Source: Ascoidea asiatica
Taxonomy: Eukaryota; Ascomycota; Saccharomycetes; Ascoideales; Ascoideaceae
DNA: 64,000 bases
Assembly: GCA_001600695.1 (NCBI GenBank)
Contig: BCKQ01000010.1
Span: 426,754-490,753 of the forward strand
Direction: 5' to 3'
A model generated the notes under the pieces. It searched no databases, was not told the DNA's origin, and was given only the letters and a program-made list of their open reading frames with translations. A program made the position numbers and the translations under genes. Each line of letters opens with the position of its first letter. Positions within the stretch are counted from its first letter, which is position 1. This document shows, piece by piece, positions 10,496 through 20,872 of this stretch.

Positions 10496-12940
10496 ATGGT
10501 TCCTTTAAATAATAGAAAAAGAATCTCTAGAGCTTGTGATCTTTGTAGAAGAAGAAAACAAAAATGTGATGGAGAAAATCCATGTAATAGATGTACATAT
10601 TCAAGTTTAAATTGTACTTATTTTGATAAAAATAATAGAGTTAAAGGTAAAATTATTTCAAAATCTGAAAATTCAAATCAAGTTATAGAAAATTCAAATC
10701 AAGATTTTGATCAAAATCATAATCACAATTTGAATGATAAAGTACTTAAAATGGAAGGTAGAATGGCAAATGTTGAAAAAAAACTTGATAATTTAGAAGA
10801 ATCAATTCAAAAACTTTTAGATTTTTTTGTTAAACAAAATAAAGATACTATGAATATGAATTGTAAGACTATATTATCTAATGATACACAAAATTTTAAT
10901 AAAGATCAAAATTTACCTAATGATATTAATACTAAAAATATCTCTATTCAATTTAAAGATACATTGAATGCTAATGAAATTGAAAAAAATGTTCAAGATA
11001 TTGTAAAATTTAATGATCTCGATGATGATGGTTCTTGTCCACACGGTTTTCATCACATTTGTTCAACAATTTTAATTCCATTTTCAATTAATAGTTTCAA
11101 AGGCTTCAAATGGTTGAAAAGTAAAGTTAAAATTACAAATCCTGAAAAATTGAAATTGATTGATGATATTGTAAATCCAGCTATGGAAAATCAAATAAAA
11201 ATTAAGAAACTTATTTCAGATCAAAAATATGAATATTCAAATAAAAATATGTTGAGTAATAATAAATTATTAAAAACAACAGATATTGAATCGGTTAATC
11301 CATTTCCAAATGAAAATATTATGACTTTTTTATTAAATCTAAATTTTACTTTTCCTTCTTTTATCATTGAAGATGTTAAATTATTATTTTATTATTATTA
11401 TCATGACCCAACTTTTTTTCACTCAAATGTTGATTTATTTTTAATGAATATAACTATAACTTTAATTTCTGTTCAAGCGAGAGATTTATATTTAGATCAA
11501 ATAACTTCTCAGGATAATATATTTGTGAAAAATAAAATTTCAATTAATAATTTGAAAATTATGGAAAGAAATCATTTATCTAATTCTTTATTTTATTATC
11601 ANAAAGTCATTTCTTTAGATTCCTCTTATAAATATTATAAAATTAGAAAAATTCAATCAATTTTATTTTTAGGTATCTATAATTTACTTCAACATACTTC
11701 TCAAGTTGCTTATGTTTTATTTAAACTTGCAATTAATTTCTCAATTAATTTAAATCTTCATAAAGAAGAATCTTATCTATCATCTAATTCAAAGGATTTA
11801 GATTTATCTATATCTGATATCAAAAATAAAAAATTAACTTGGTTTTTTTGTTATTTTTTTGATAGAATTATTTGTTTTGAAACTGGTAAACCACCTTCAA
11901 TAAATGATGATATTATTACAACTCAATGGAACTCAAGTATAATTGATAATTTATTTGTTTCATTCAATAATCAATCATTTTCAAATGAAAAGACTAATTT
12001 GAATCGAACTTATTATTCATCATTATTAAACATTATAAAAATTTCTTCAAAATTATTTATAAATGAACTTTCATTTCCAATTAAAGGAAATATCAAACAA
12101 AATTATATTCAAAATATATTAAATGAAGTTAAATTTAAATTGAATGTTTGGTATCATACTTTAAATGATGAATTTAAAATTAACTCAATAAAAGAAGAAA
12201 ATTTCAAACAGAATAATTTAAACTCAAAATATTTTAAATTAAAAATTATAATAATTAATTTACTTTATCATGCTTATTTTTCAGTTCTCAGTCGTTTAGA
12301 AGTTTCATTTTATTTAAAAATCAATAATATTTCAAATGAAAATTTATCTAATCAAGAAAAAAATTTGATTTTTCACCTAGATTCATATCAAAACTTATTA
12401 AATTCATCTAGAGAAATGTTGAAACTTTCACTTTTATTTCCAAAAAATTTAATTTGTATTGAAACTTTATGTATAGGTTGTTTTAGTTTTGCAGTTACAA
12501 CATTATATACAAATTTGATTGAAATCCCATTAGCTGAAGAAAGTAGTAATGATCTTAAATTAATAGTTGAATATTTTGAAATATATTCTAATTCAAAAAT
12601 TCAAACAAATAAAACAGATTTCAAAATATTAATGCTAAAAAGTTCAATTTTAATTGCAATTGAGATACTTAAGGATAATGGTATTGCTTTTGAATTGAAA
12701 GGAAATACCATTCAATTGAACTCGAAAACAAGTTATAAAGTGATAAAAGAAAATGAAAACAAAAGTAAAAGTATCAACAGTCCTAATAATAATAATGAAA
12801 ATAATAATAATAATGATGATATTAATAATAGTAATGCTAATATTTCAAATGATTTGCCTTTTAATGATGATGAGATTGAACGTCTATTAACAAGTTTCTT
12901 TGGTGATTTAAATGAATATGGTTTAGATATAGATTCATAA
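10496..12940 (+). CDS. Zn2Cys6 zinc-cluster transcription factor
   Basis: 814 residues. The binuclear zinc cluster is at residues 14-40 with spacing C-x2-C-x6-C-x5-C-x2-C-x6-C (CDLC, KC, PCNRC, NC), preceded by a basic RKRISR stretch. A heptad-like segment at about 80-115 is a likely dimerisation coil. The middle-homology (Fungal_trans) region is at about 370-480, with the typical helices ending in ETGKPPSINDDII. The C-terminus is Asn-rich then acidic, a plausible activation tail. The family binds CGG-containing sites and regulates metabolism or stress genes. The CDGxxPCxxC...CTY pattern recalls the Asg1 type, but I cannot assign an orthologue. One N-containing codon near 11602. Confidence 0.9.
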   Translation: MVPLNNRKRISRACDLCRRRKQKCDGENPCNRCTYSSLNCTYFDKNNRVKGKIISKSENSNQVIENSNQDFDQNHNHNLNDKVLKMEGRMANVEKKLDNLEESIQKLLDFFVKQNKDTMNMNCKTILSNDTQNFNKDQNLPNDINTKNISIQFKDTLNANEIEKNVQDIVKFNDLDDDGSCPHGFHHICSTILIPFSINSFKGFKWLKSKVKITNPEKLKLIDDIVNPAMENQIKIKKLISDQKYEYSNKNMLSNNKLLKTTDIESVNPFPNENIMTFLLNLNFTFPSFIIEDVKLLFYYYYHDPTFFHSNVDLFLMNITITLISVQARDLYLDQITSQDNIFVKNKISINNLKIMERNHLSNSLFYYXKVISLDSSYKYYKIRKIQSILFLGIYNLLQHTSQVAYVLFKLAINFSINLNLHKEESYLSSNSKDLDLSISDIKNKKLTWFFCYFFDRIICFETGKPPSINDDIITTQWNSSIIDNLFVSFNNQSFSNEKTNLNRTYYSSLLNIIKISSKLFINELSFPIKGNIKQNYIQNILNEVKFKLNVWYHTLNDEFKINSIKEENFKQNNLNSKYFKLKIIIINLLYHAYFSVLSRLEVSFYLKINNISNENLSNQEKNLIFHLDSYQNLLNSSREMLKLSLLFPKNLICIETLCIGCFSFAVTTLYTNLIEIPLAEESSNDLKLIVEYFEIYSNSKIQTNKTDFKILMLKSSILIAIEILKDNGIAFELKGNTIQLNSKTSYKVIKENENKSKSINSPNNNNENNNNNDDINNSNANISNDLPFNDDEIERLLTSFFGDLNEYGLDIDS

Positions 12941-13484
12941 GCATGGATATTCCAGTGATGGAAATATAATTTTGATGATTATATGTTAATGAATAAATGG
13001 TTATTAGAAAGGAAAATAATTTAATTGCTTAAAGCTCCTGATTAATTTGATTTGCTGACCTTTTCACCACAACTTTTCCTTTTTCAAAGAAAAGACTTAA
13101 TTTTTTTTAATAAGTGCATTATTCATTAAGCTGTGAGTGACTAAGTTGAAAACCTGTAAAACTTTCATCTAATGAATTTGTTAAAATAGATGAAATGATT
13201 AAACATTAAAAGAGATGAAAAATTCTTGGAAAATGGAGCTCGGCTCAAAAAAACCACATGAACCGATCCAAAGCTTTCACGGAAGTATCCTAACCGTTTC
13301 CGTCTGTGTTTTTTGTTACTGGAAGCTGTTTTAAAAATTGCTTATTTATTGGAGATACAGTATGTAATGCATATATAAAGGCCTGCATTAATAAAAATTA
13401 TCTATTAACATTAAATCTGCATTATTATATACATTTTTAATGCAAAAAGAAAAAAAAAATATCCATAAAGAACAATTCAACAAT
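12941..13484. other. Convergent intergenic region
   Basis: Shared 3' region of the zinc-cluster gene and MKT1. A small GC-richer patch at about 13230-13330 (tcacggaag, cctaaccgtttcc) is the only departure from AT-rich DNA. No ORF or RNA recognised. Confidence 0.4.
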
Positions 13485-15839
13485 TCAATAAAAGAGGAAA
13501 TGATCATTTATGAACTTTTCTGTTTCTTTCATCTTTTTAGTAAATCCTTTATTTAGTAAATCATCTTCATCTGCCAACTTGACTAGTTTAATGAAAGATA
13601 AACAATTTTTCATGTTTGAATCAAGTTCTGATGAAAGTCCAGGACAGTGATTACCGAAGGTTCTTAATGTACTATCAAGTGCTGACTTCTTTATATTATA
13701 TTCACTTATATTATTACTAGGTCTATGATTTGCTACTGCTTCGAAATAATGTTGTGTTACAATAGCCATAACTGTGTTTGGAAATATTGTTTTGAAAGGA
13801 AGTTGACCAACTAAATGTCTCCATTGATTATTACTGAAATTTAATCTATTGAATTCATTTGTAGTCAAGCAACAAATTAAATTAGCTTGTAATACTTCAC
13901 TGAATTGATTTCTGATACTTTCAAGTATTGATCTATAACTCAATAAGCATTTGGATAATTTATTATTATAATTCATTGGTTTTTGAGAAATTTTATAAAA
14001 TAATGATAATCTGGAGATTATTGTTATTTTTTCTTTGACAAACTCATCTTTTGAATAAATGTTTGGTTCTCCAGGAATTGAAGGTTGAAATTTCATATCT
14101 ACATTAATTGATGTATTTCCATTACTAAAAAATTCCTTATCAATTTTTAAAAAAATCAAAAATACTAAAAGATTTTGTAAAAACCCATCTTGAGTAGATA
14201 TAGTTGATAATTTTGATAAAAGTTTACCCCATTTTGTTAATGTAATTAAATCTTTATCAATGAATCCATATAAATATAAAGATCTTAAAAAATTAGTTGA
14301 TAGTAATTCATTAATTGAAGATAATTGTTGACTCTCTTCTGAAATAGATTTTTTATTTTGACATTTTGATAAAAACTCATTATTATTATTATTTAATTCT
14401 TTAATTAAATTATATAAAGAGAAATTGATTCCTCTTTTTTCAACAGGAGTAGAAAAATTTGATTCTCTAACAAAAATTGAATGAACTTCATTGAATATTG
14501 GAACTGAAAATCTATGTTGTAATGAAATTTTATCTGCTGGACTATACCATTTTAAATAATAAATAGTTTTTGCTTGATAATATCTTGGTATTGAAAACGT
14601 TAATAAATTAAAAGTTTTGGATTTTAAATCAATATTAAATTTTAAATCTAATAAAGATTTTATATATGCATTATTACCTAAATCTAATGGATAGATTTCC
14701 AGATAATGTTTATAAATAATTGCTTCTAATAGTTTTGAATCAACTAAATTAATAGATTGATAGAAATAATATTCATTAGGTAATCTTGTACCTAAAAATT
14801 CATGAATATCAGATGGAAATCTATATTGAGATGGTAATTTTTTTTGATTTGAATGACTTGATTTGGAAACTTCACTATTTGAAACAAAAGATTGTTGACT
14901 GAGTTCATTATCAGCTAATCCATTTTCCTTTTTATAAGTTTCAATTCCATTCTCAGGTTCTGAAATCAATTCAACTCTACCATTTTTCTTTAAAACTGGC
15001 ATAAATTTAACTGCTGATATTGCATCTTTGAAATATTTGATTTCTTTTTCATTGCGAGTTAATAAAATAGTTGCATATATTGATCCACCTTTTAATAAAA
15101 TTTCATGGGCAATTCTAAAATTTTTAGAAGTATGAAGCACTGGTTGTATTCTAGGAGTGTATCCGGTATTATTAATATTATTATTTTTATTGTTGTTGTT
15201 GTTATTATTGTTATCATTATGTGAATCACTATTGAAAGAATTTTGATTGGAAATAATCATTGGATTATTGAAATTTTGATTGTAAATATGATTTGGAATA
15301 TTAAGATGATTTTGATTGAAATTTTGATTAATATTGAAATTTGAATTATCTGAATTTTTATTACGGTAATTATGATTATGGTTGTGAATATTAATATTTT
15401 TATTATTTTTATTAGATAATTTAAAAGGGGTTAAGCAATATGGCTGAATATCACAACCAACAGCAATTGAAGCTTCAATTAGATCATTATGAGATATATG
15501 AATTGTATTTAATAATAGATTTTTATCAATATATCTAAATTCTTTTGTTTGAAATTCCATACCAATAATAAATCTATTAACACCAGTTAATAATAATTCA
15601 GTTGGACCATAAATGGTATCAATATAATTATTTGATAATAAATACGATAATTGAGCCCAAGAAGCATATGGAGAAATCATATATTCTAGATCATGACTAA
15701 TAATAAAATCAATTAATTCATTGTATAAAGAGTGTGTATTAATTGCAGGGATATTAAGATCTCTAAAATTTAAACCATTATTAGGATATGAATTTAAGTT
15801 TGTATTTGAATTTGAATAAGATCTTGAATTTGAGTTATA

Positions 15840-15932
<93 letters not shown>

Positions 15933-16958
15933 NTTATTACTGTTATTATTATGATTATAGTTATTGTTATTACTGTTATTATTATGATTATAGTTATTGT
16001 TATTATAATTCATCATTGAATTATTTTGATTTTGATTTTGAATGAAATTTGGATTATTTATATTATTATTGTAATTCATATTATTCATAGAATTCATATT
16101 CATACCCATATTCATAGAATTCGTATTTATACCTACATTCATATTCAGATTCACATTTGGATTCATATTGTTCATATGACCCATATTGTTCATATGACCC
16201 ATATTGTTCATATGATTCATGTTATTCAAATTATTATTAGCGTTAAAATTCATATTATTACCATTATTCATATTCATAGTGTTAAAATTGATATTTTTAT
16301 TCATATTCAAATTATTATTCAAATTACTATTCAAATGAGAAGGAGTTACACTATTTGAATGAATTGAGTTGATTGAATTACTTGAATTATTTGAATTGAT
16401 TGAAATAGTACTATTATTACGATTTTTGTCATTGGATACGCTATTAATAGGGACAGAAGATAAGGAAGAAGAATTAGCTAAAGAATTGCTATTATTATCA
16501 TTATTTGAAGAAGATTTATTATAATAAGTATCCCAGGCTTTTTCTCTTTGTTTTTCAGTTAAATATAATTCATTTAAAGGTTCATCAGAAGGAGTTATTG
16601 GAATTGGAGAAGTTGAATTTAAATTTGAATCTTTTGGAATAAATTGTTTTGAATTATTTAAATTTAATACATTATTAAATAATTTTTGAAATTCAGAATC
16701 AATTTTAAGACCTTTAAATATAAAAATCGGTTTAATATTTAAACTTTTAAATACATGAATATCAGAATCAATATAAGATTTGATTGTTGATGGAAACCCA
16801 CCAACACCATCTAAATTGGGTTCTTTTTTATGAGTAAATAATCTTGAAATATAATGATCAACATCAATACCTAATTTTGAATTAGCTAAAGACTCAATTG
16901 GTAAAGTTCTTGCAACACCCTTTTCAAAAATAAATGGTTCTAAAGATCTTACTGGCAT
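13485..16958 (-). CDS. MKT1: Mkt1-like post-transcriptional regulator (XPG-fold)
   Basis: 1157 residues. The N-terminus (SLEPFIFEKGVARTLPIESL, then LGIDVDHYISRLF and the FPSTIKSYIDSDI region) is the Mkt1 form of the XPG N domain. The XPG-I region is at about 390-470 (LEYMISPYASWAQLSYLL). Conserved Mkt1 N/C domains follow to the end. Known Mkt1 works with Pbp1 in cytoplasmic granules and controls mRNA translation and stability, including mitochondrial and HO transcripts. The protein is some 300 residues longer than the baker's-yeast protein because of Asn-rich inserts: about residues 200-380, with Met-Asn-Asn-His-like repeats and a poly-Asn run, and a second near 500-590. These look like prion-like, condensate-prone segments. 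The ATG sits just left of a clear AT-rich leader. Confidence 0.93.
15841..15939. repeat. (TTA)n microsatellite inside MKT1
   Basis: About 33 near-perfect TTA units (AAT on the coding strand) encode the long poly-Asn run of Mkt1. One N lies inside. Length is expected to vary between strains. Confidence 0.95.
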
Positions 16959-17537
16959 TACTATTATATAAAAGAAAAATTAAGCAAAGATTGATGATTG
17001 AGTAGTGGGTTTGATTAATAACTAATTGATAATTGAATAACAACTAAATAATAACTGATAATTGATGATTTATAATTTACAATTTATAATTGTTAGATGA
17101 TAATCTGGTTTGAATAAAATCAGAATTGATCAAATAGTTTTTTAGAATACAGTTTTAATCAAACTCAATCTCTCTGCTTTCTCTTTTTCTTTTTGCTTCA
17201 ATATTTCAAAATTCGCTGTCAATTTTGGACTCAAAGCAAAAAGCAAAAAGCAAACGGATCAAGAAAAATTCAAGAAAAAATCAAAAAACATCAACGAAAT
17301 CCGAGAAATCGCACGGAAACCCAGAAAATGCACGGAAATACAAAAACAGAAAAAAAGATAAAGCGTGGCGAGAGTGAAACTGCGGAAATGGGTGTGAAGG
17401 TGTAAGTGGCGTTATGGGGCTAGTATATGTGTGAGGCTCGTAATAATGCGCGCTTTGAAAAGTTGAACTCTTCCCCTCCCCGATTTTGGGTCATAAATCC
17501 AAGCCAGCCAGATTTCAAAGTGGTGTATAACTAGAAG

Positions 17538-17883
17538 TAGTGTTTTAAATTTTCCTAACCTAACCTAAAAAAGTTAGGATTTAGAGCCCAATTTTTAAAA
17601 AGTTAGGAAAAGTTAGAAAACAAATATCACGTGTAGTCGCGTGATCTTAAAAATTTCAAAAATAAAAATTTTACTTATGGGAATTTTCATGTGTATTTTT
17701 CTTTTGGAAATCACGTAGCCTCTTATCTATACTTGAGGAAAAGTCCAAAAATAAAAAAACATTCAAACTGAGCTTTAAAATCAATTTATTGTATAATCAC
17801 GTGACTTAAAAGTTAGGTAGTTAGGTTAGGTATTTCGAGACTTTAAAAGTTAGGTTAGGACCTAACCTGACTTTTAAACACTA
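17538..17883. mobile_element. Short TIR element, copy B (MITE-like)
   Basis: 346 bp bounded by tagtgtttt and aaacacta (inverted complements). Inside each end lie inverted cctaacctaacc / ggttagg blocks, and CACGTG words occur near 17641 and 17769. The right end shares the block from CACGTGA through the GTTAGG palindrome with the copy at 6033-6143. Flanks carry tagaag immediately left and again 2 bases beyond the right end, a possible but imperfect target duplication. There is no ORF, so it would depend on another element's transposase. It sits in the promoter region shared by MKT1 and the first permease. Confidence 0.55.
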
Positions 17884-18829
17884 AATAGAAGAGCATGGTC
17901 TGTAGATATATTAGGGCTCTTAGTAAACCTAGCTGCTTAGAACAAACTGCAGGTCTGTCTTTCTCCCTATCCCTGTCCCCATTACCTGCGCCCTGTCGCA
18001 TTGTTTGATGTGACTTTCTGCATAAAGGCTTTTTTGATGCCCACATAATTAAGCTTATTCTTCGCTGACCAACAAGAGTATTCAAATAGTCGAAAATAAT
18101 AACAGAATTTACAGAATTTATTTCCTCAAGTCACTATTCTTAAAGATTTCTCAAATGAGAATATTTTAAAAGCACCCATTATAACCAAATATTAATCCTG
18201 TTCATTTCCAAATTAATTCACTATAATTTTCCTTTGGCTTTTCAGTTTTTTTTCAACTCCTACTGTTATATATCTTTGTTAACTTTAAAGTATAATTGCC
18301 GACCTTTTTTCATGAAAATACACTTTTCTTTTTTTTTCACCTCTTTTTTTTTTTGTTTTTTCCTCAGGAAAAAATTATAGTAATATTGGTTTCAGTTTAC
18401 AGTCCTGCATTTTCTTTCTGTCAATAGTTTTCTGCTTTTTGAAAATTTGTATTAAATACCAATGGAAACAAACTTTGTTACTATTTCATTTCTAAGACTG
18501 AAAAAGTAGTAATAAATTTTTTCAACCTATTTCTTTATGTTCCAGGTAAAAAACAATGGATGTTTTACTTTCTCTTAGAACTTTAGTCAATCTTTTTTAA
18601 GCGAATTAGTAGTTTCAAATCTTTTATCAATTATTTTCCCTATATATTTTTCACCATCAAAACTTTCAAAAAACCTCATAATTTTATGTAAATTAGATCT
18701 TTCCATTCTTTTATATTTAATTCTAGAATTTCCTGTATTCTTAGCCTTCTTGTTTTGTTTTTTGAATGATTTTTCATCATTGTTCAATATTACTCATTAT
18801 ATAAAACAAAATTACTATTTTATAATACA
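17884..18829 (+). promoter_or_regulatory. Upstream region of permease 1
   Basis: A GC-rich start (about 17890-18010) gives way to T-rich DNA with long T tracts near 18310-18365. A 66-codon minus frame (18587-18787) starts only with TTG, has no recognisable domain and is not called as a gene. Confidence 0.35.
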
Positions 18830-20872
18830 ATGAGTTATTTTGAAAATATTAGTTCAAATTTAAATAAATATAATGAAAAAAAGCAGTTGAATGTTAATAT
18901 TAAAAGAAGAAATTCATTTATATTAAATCAACCTTCAATCGATTCACTTAATAATTCGATTGAGAATTCAAATGATGTCTCAAATAATAACTCAAATAAT
19001 ATACTAAGTAATAATTCACATAATAATTTAATTGATGATTTGATTACTCCAACAAAGAAGTATATTACTGGTTCTGATGGGGACTCAATAAATAATTCAA
19101 ATTCAGAAACTAATATAGATCAAAGATCATCTTCATTAGATTCTTCCTCTACTGCTTCTACTATATATAGACAAGTTTCTTATGAATTACATCAAATTAA
19201 TTCCCCACAACCATTAGCAATNACTCCGGGTCATAGACTTATTCATTCTTTAAATTCTTTAGATATTGCTTCAATTTGTTTATGTTTAGTCTTAGGAACA
19301 GGCTTATTATTCTCTTCGCAATCTTTAAAAACAAGCGGTCCAATATCTTTATTGATTGCATATGCAATCATTGGTTTTGTAGCTATACAAGTTATAAATT
19401 CCTTATGTGAAATGGCAACATATATACCAATACCAAATGGATATTCTGGATATACAACTAGATTTCTAGACCCTTCAATTGGATTTTCTTTAGGTTATTG
19501 TTATTTAATTTCAAATTTAATCAATGGTCCAAATCAAATAACTGCAAGTTCATTAGTTATGCAATATTGGATTGATAGTGAGAAACTAAATCCTGCAGTT
19601 TGGGTAACTATTTTCTTCATAATTTCTGGTTTTATGGCTTGTATTGGAATTGGAAACTTTGCAAAAACAAATTTATATTTTGTCATACTTAAAATTATAA
19701 TTTTATTTGGAATTATAATATTATTAATTGTTTTAATGTTAGGTGGAGGTCCAAATCACGATAGAATTGGTTTTAGATATTGGATAAATCCAGGACCATT
19801 TTCTGATTATGAAGATAAAAATATTAAAGGTAGTGTTGGAAAATTTGTTTCATTCTTATCGGTTTTACTTTCAACATTTTTTTCATATTCTGGAGTTGAG
19901 GCATTTATTGTAACCGTTGGAGAATCTGTTCATCCAAGAATTACAATTCCAAAAGCTGCAAAATTAATAAAATATCCTTTATTAATCTTTTATATTATTA
20001 TTATATTCTTAATTGGAATTGTTGTTTCCTATAATGATTCAAATTTAGCTTCAGATTCTACACAAATAAAATATACATCACCAATAATGATCGCAATAAG
20101 CAATGCATCAATTTTTGCTTTAGATGATATTTTTAATGCATGTTTATTAATTTTCACAATCTCTGCAACAATTGCAAACAATTATATCTCAATAAGAGTT
20201 TTATATGGATTATCAGTTGGGGGAGAAGCATTTGGTTTATTTTCAAAAACAACTAAAAATGGTATACCAATATATAGTTCAGTATTTGTAATGATGTTTA
20301 ATTTATTAGGATTTATGAATATTAAAAATAAATCAAGTTTAGTTTTAAATTATTTTGTTGATGCTACAGGATCATTTGGATTAATTTTATGGGATTGTAT
20401 TTTAATTACACATATTTGTTTTATAAGAGCTTTTAAGATTCAAGGATTAAATAGAAAAAAAGAATTAAAATATATTGCTTGGATGTCACCAATTTCAACA
20501 TGGATGGCATTTTTCATATCAATTTTTATAACTTTCATTTTAGGATTTACCTCATTTCTAAAAATTAAAGAATTTGGATTTGATTATAAAACTTTTATTA
20601 CTGGATATATTGCAATTCCTGTTTTTTTTATAATATTTACTGTACATAAAATTATCAAAAAGACAAATTTTATCAAAACCTCAGAAGCAGATTTATATTT
20701 TTATAAAGATTATATTGATGCAGAAGAAGAAGAATATATTAGAAAAATGAATGAAATTGAAGAGAAACAAAATAATGAAATTGAAGACAATAACAGGATA
20801 AATAACAAAGCATATTCTTTACTAACATCTTTGAAATTCAGGTATCATAATTGGATAAATGATATCAACTGA
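18830..20872 (+). CDS. Dip5-like dicarboxylic amino-acid permease, paralogue 1
   Basis: 680 residues: a long hydrophilic Asn/Ser-rich N-tail (about 1-140), then about 12 membrane helices of the yeast amino-acid permease family, and a charged C-tail. NSLCEMATYIPIPNGYSGY, GPNQITASSLVMQYWI, GGGPNHDRIGFRYW and EAF...ESVHPR match the Dip5 (glutamate/aspartate) branch. The first-helix motif is altered: GTGLLFSSQSLKTSGP instead of the usual G-x-G-L-x-x-G form kept better in paralogue 2, so this copy may have changed substrate or become a sensor. It belongs at the plasma membrane. N at 19222 is at a wobble position. It forms a tandem pair with the next gene. Confidence 0.88.
   Translation: MSYFENISSNLNKYNEKKQLNVNIKRRNSFILNQPSIDSLNNSIENSNDVSNNNSNNILSNNSHNNLIDDLITPTKKYITGSDGDSINNSNSETNIDQRSSSLDSSSTASTIYRQVSYELHQINSPQPLAXTPGHRLIHSLNSLDIASICLCLVLGTGLLFSSQSLKTSGPISLLIAYAIIGFVAIQVINSLCEMATYIPIPNGYSGYTTRFLDPSIGFSLGYCYLISNLINGPNQITASSLVMQYWIDSEKLNPAVWVTIFFIISGFMACIGIGNFAKTNLYFVILKIIILFGIIILLIVLMLGGGPNHDRIGFRYWINPGPFSDYEDKNIKGSVGKFVSFLSVLLSTFFSYSGVEAFIVTVGESVHPRITIPKAAKLIKYPLLIFYIIIIFLIGIVVSYNDSNLASDSTQIKYTSPIMIAISNASIFALDDIFNACLLIFTISATIANNYISIRVLYGLSVGGEAFGLFSKTTKNGIPIYSSVFVMMFNLLGFMNIKNKSSLVLNYFVDATGSFGLILWDCILITHICFIRAFKIQGLNRKKELKYIAWMSPISTWMAFFISIFITFILGFTSFLKIKEFGFDYKTFITGYIAIPVFFIIFTVHKIIKKTNFIKTSEADLYFYKDYIDAEEEEYIRKMNEIEEKQNNEIEDNNRINNKAYSLLTSLKFRYHNWINDIN

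Noticed and set aside
15788-16358. Tyr-rich and Ile/His-rich plus-strand ORFs
   Set aside because: Antisense shadows of the Asn-rich MKT1 repeats.
18587-18787. 66-codon minus ORF before permease 1
   Set aside because: Starts with TTG, Lys-rich, no domain; lies in a promoter.
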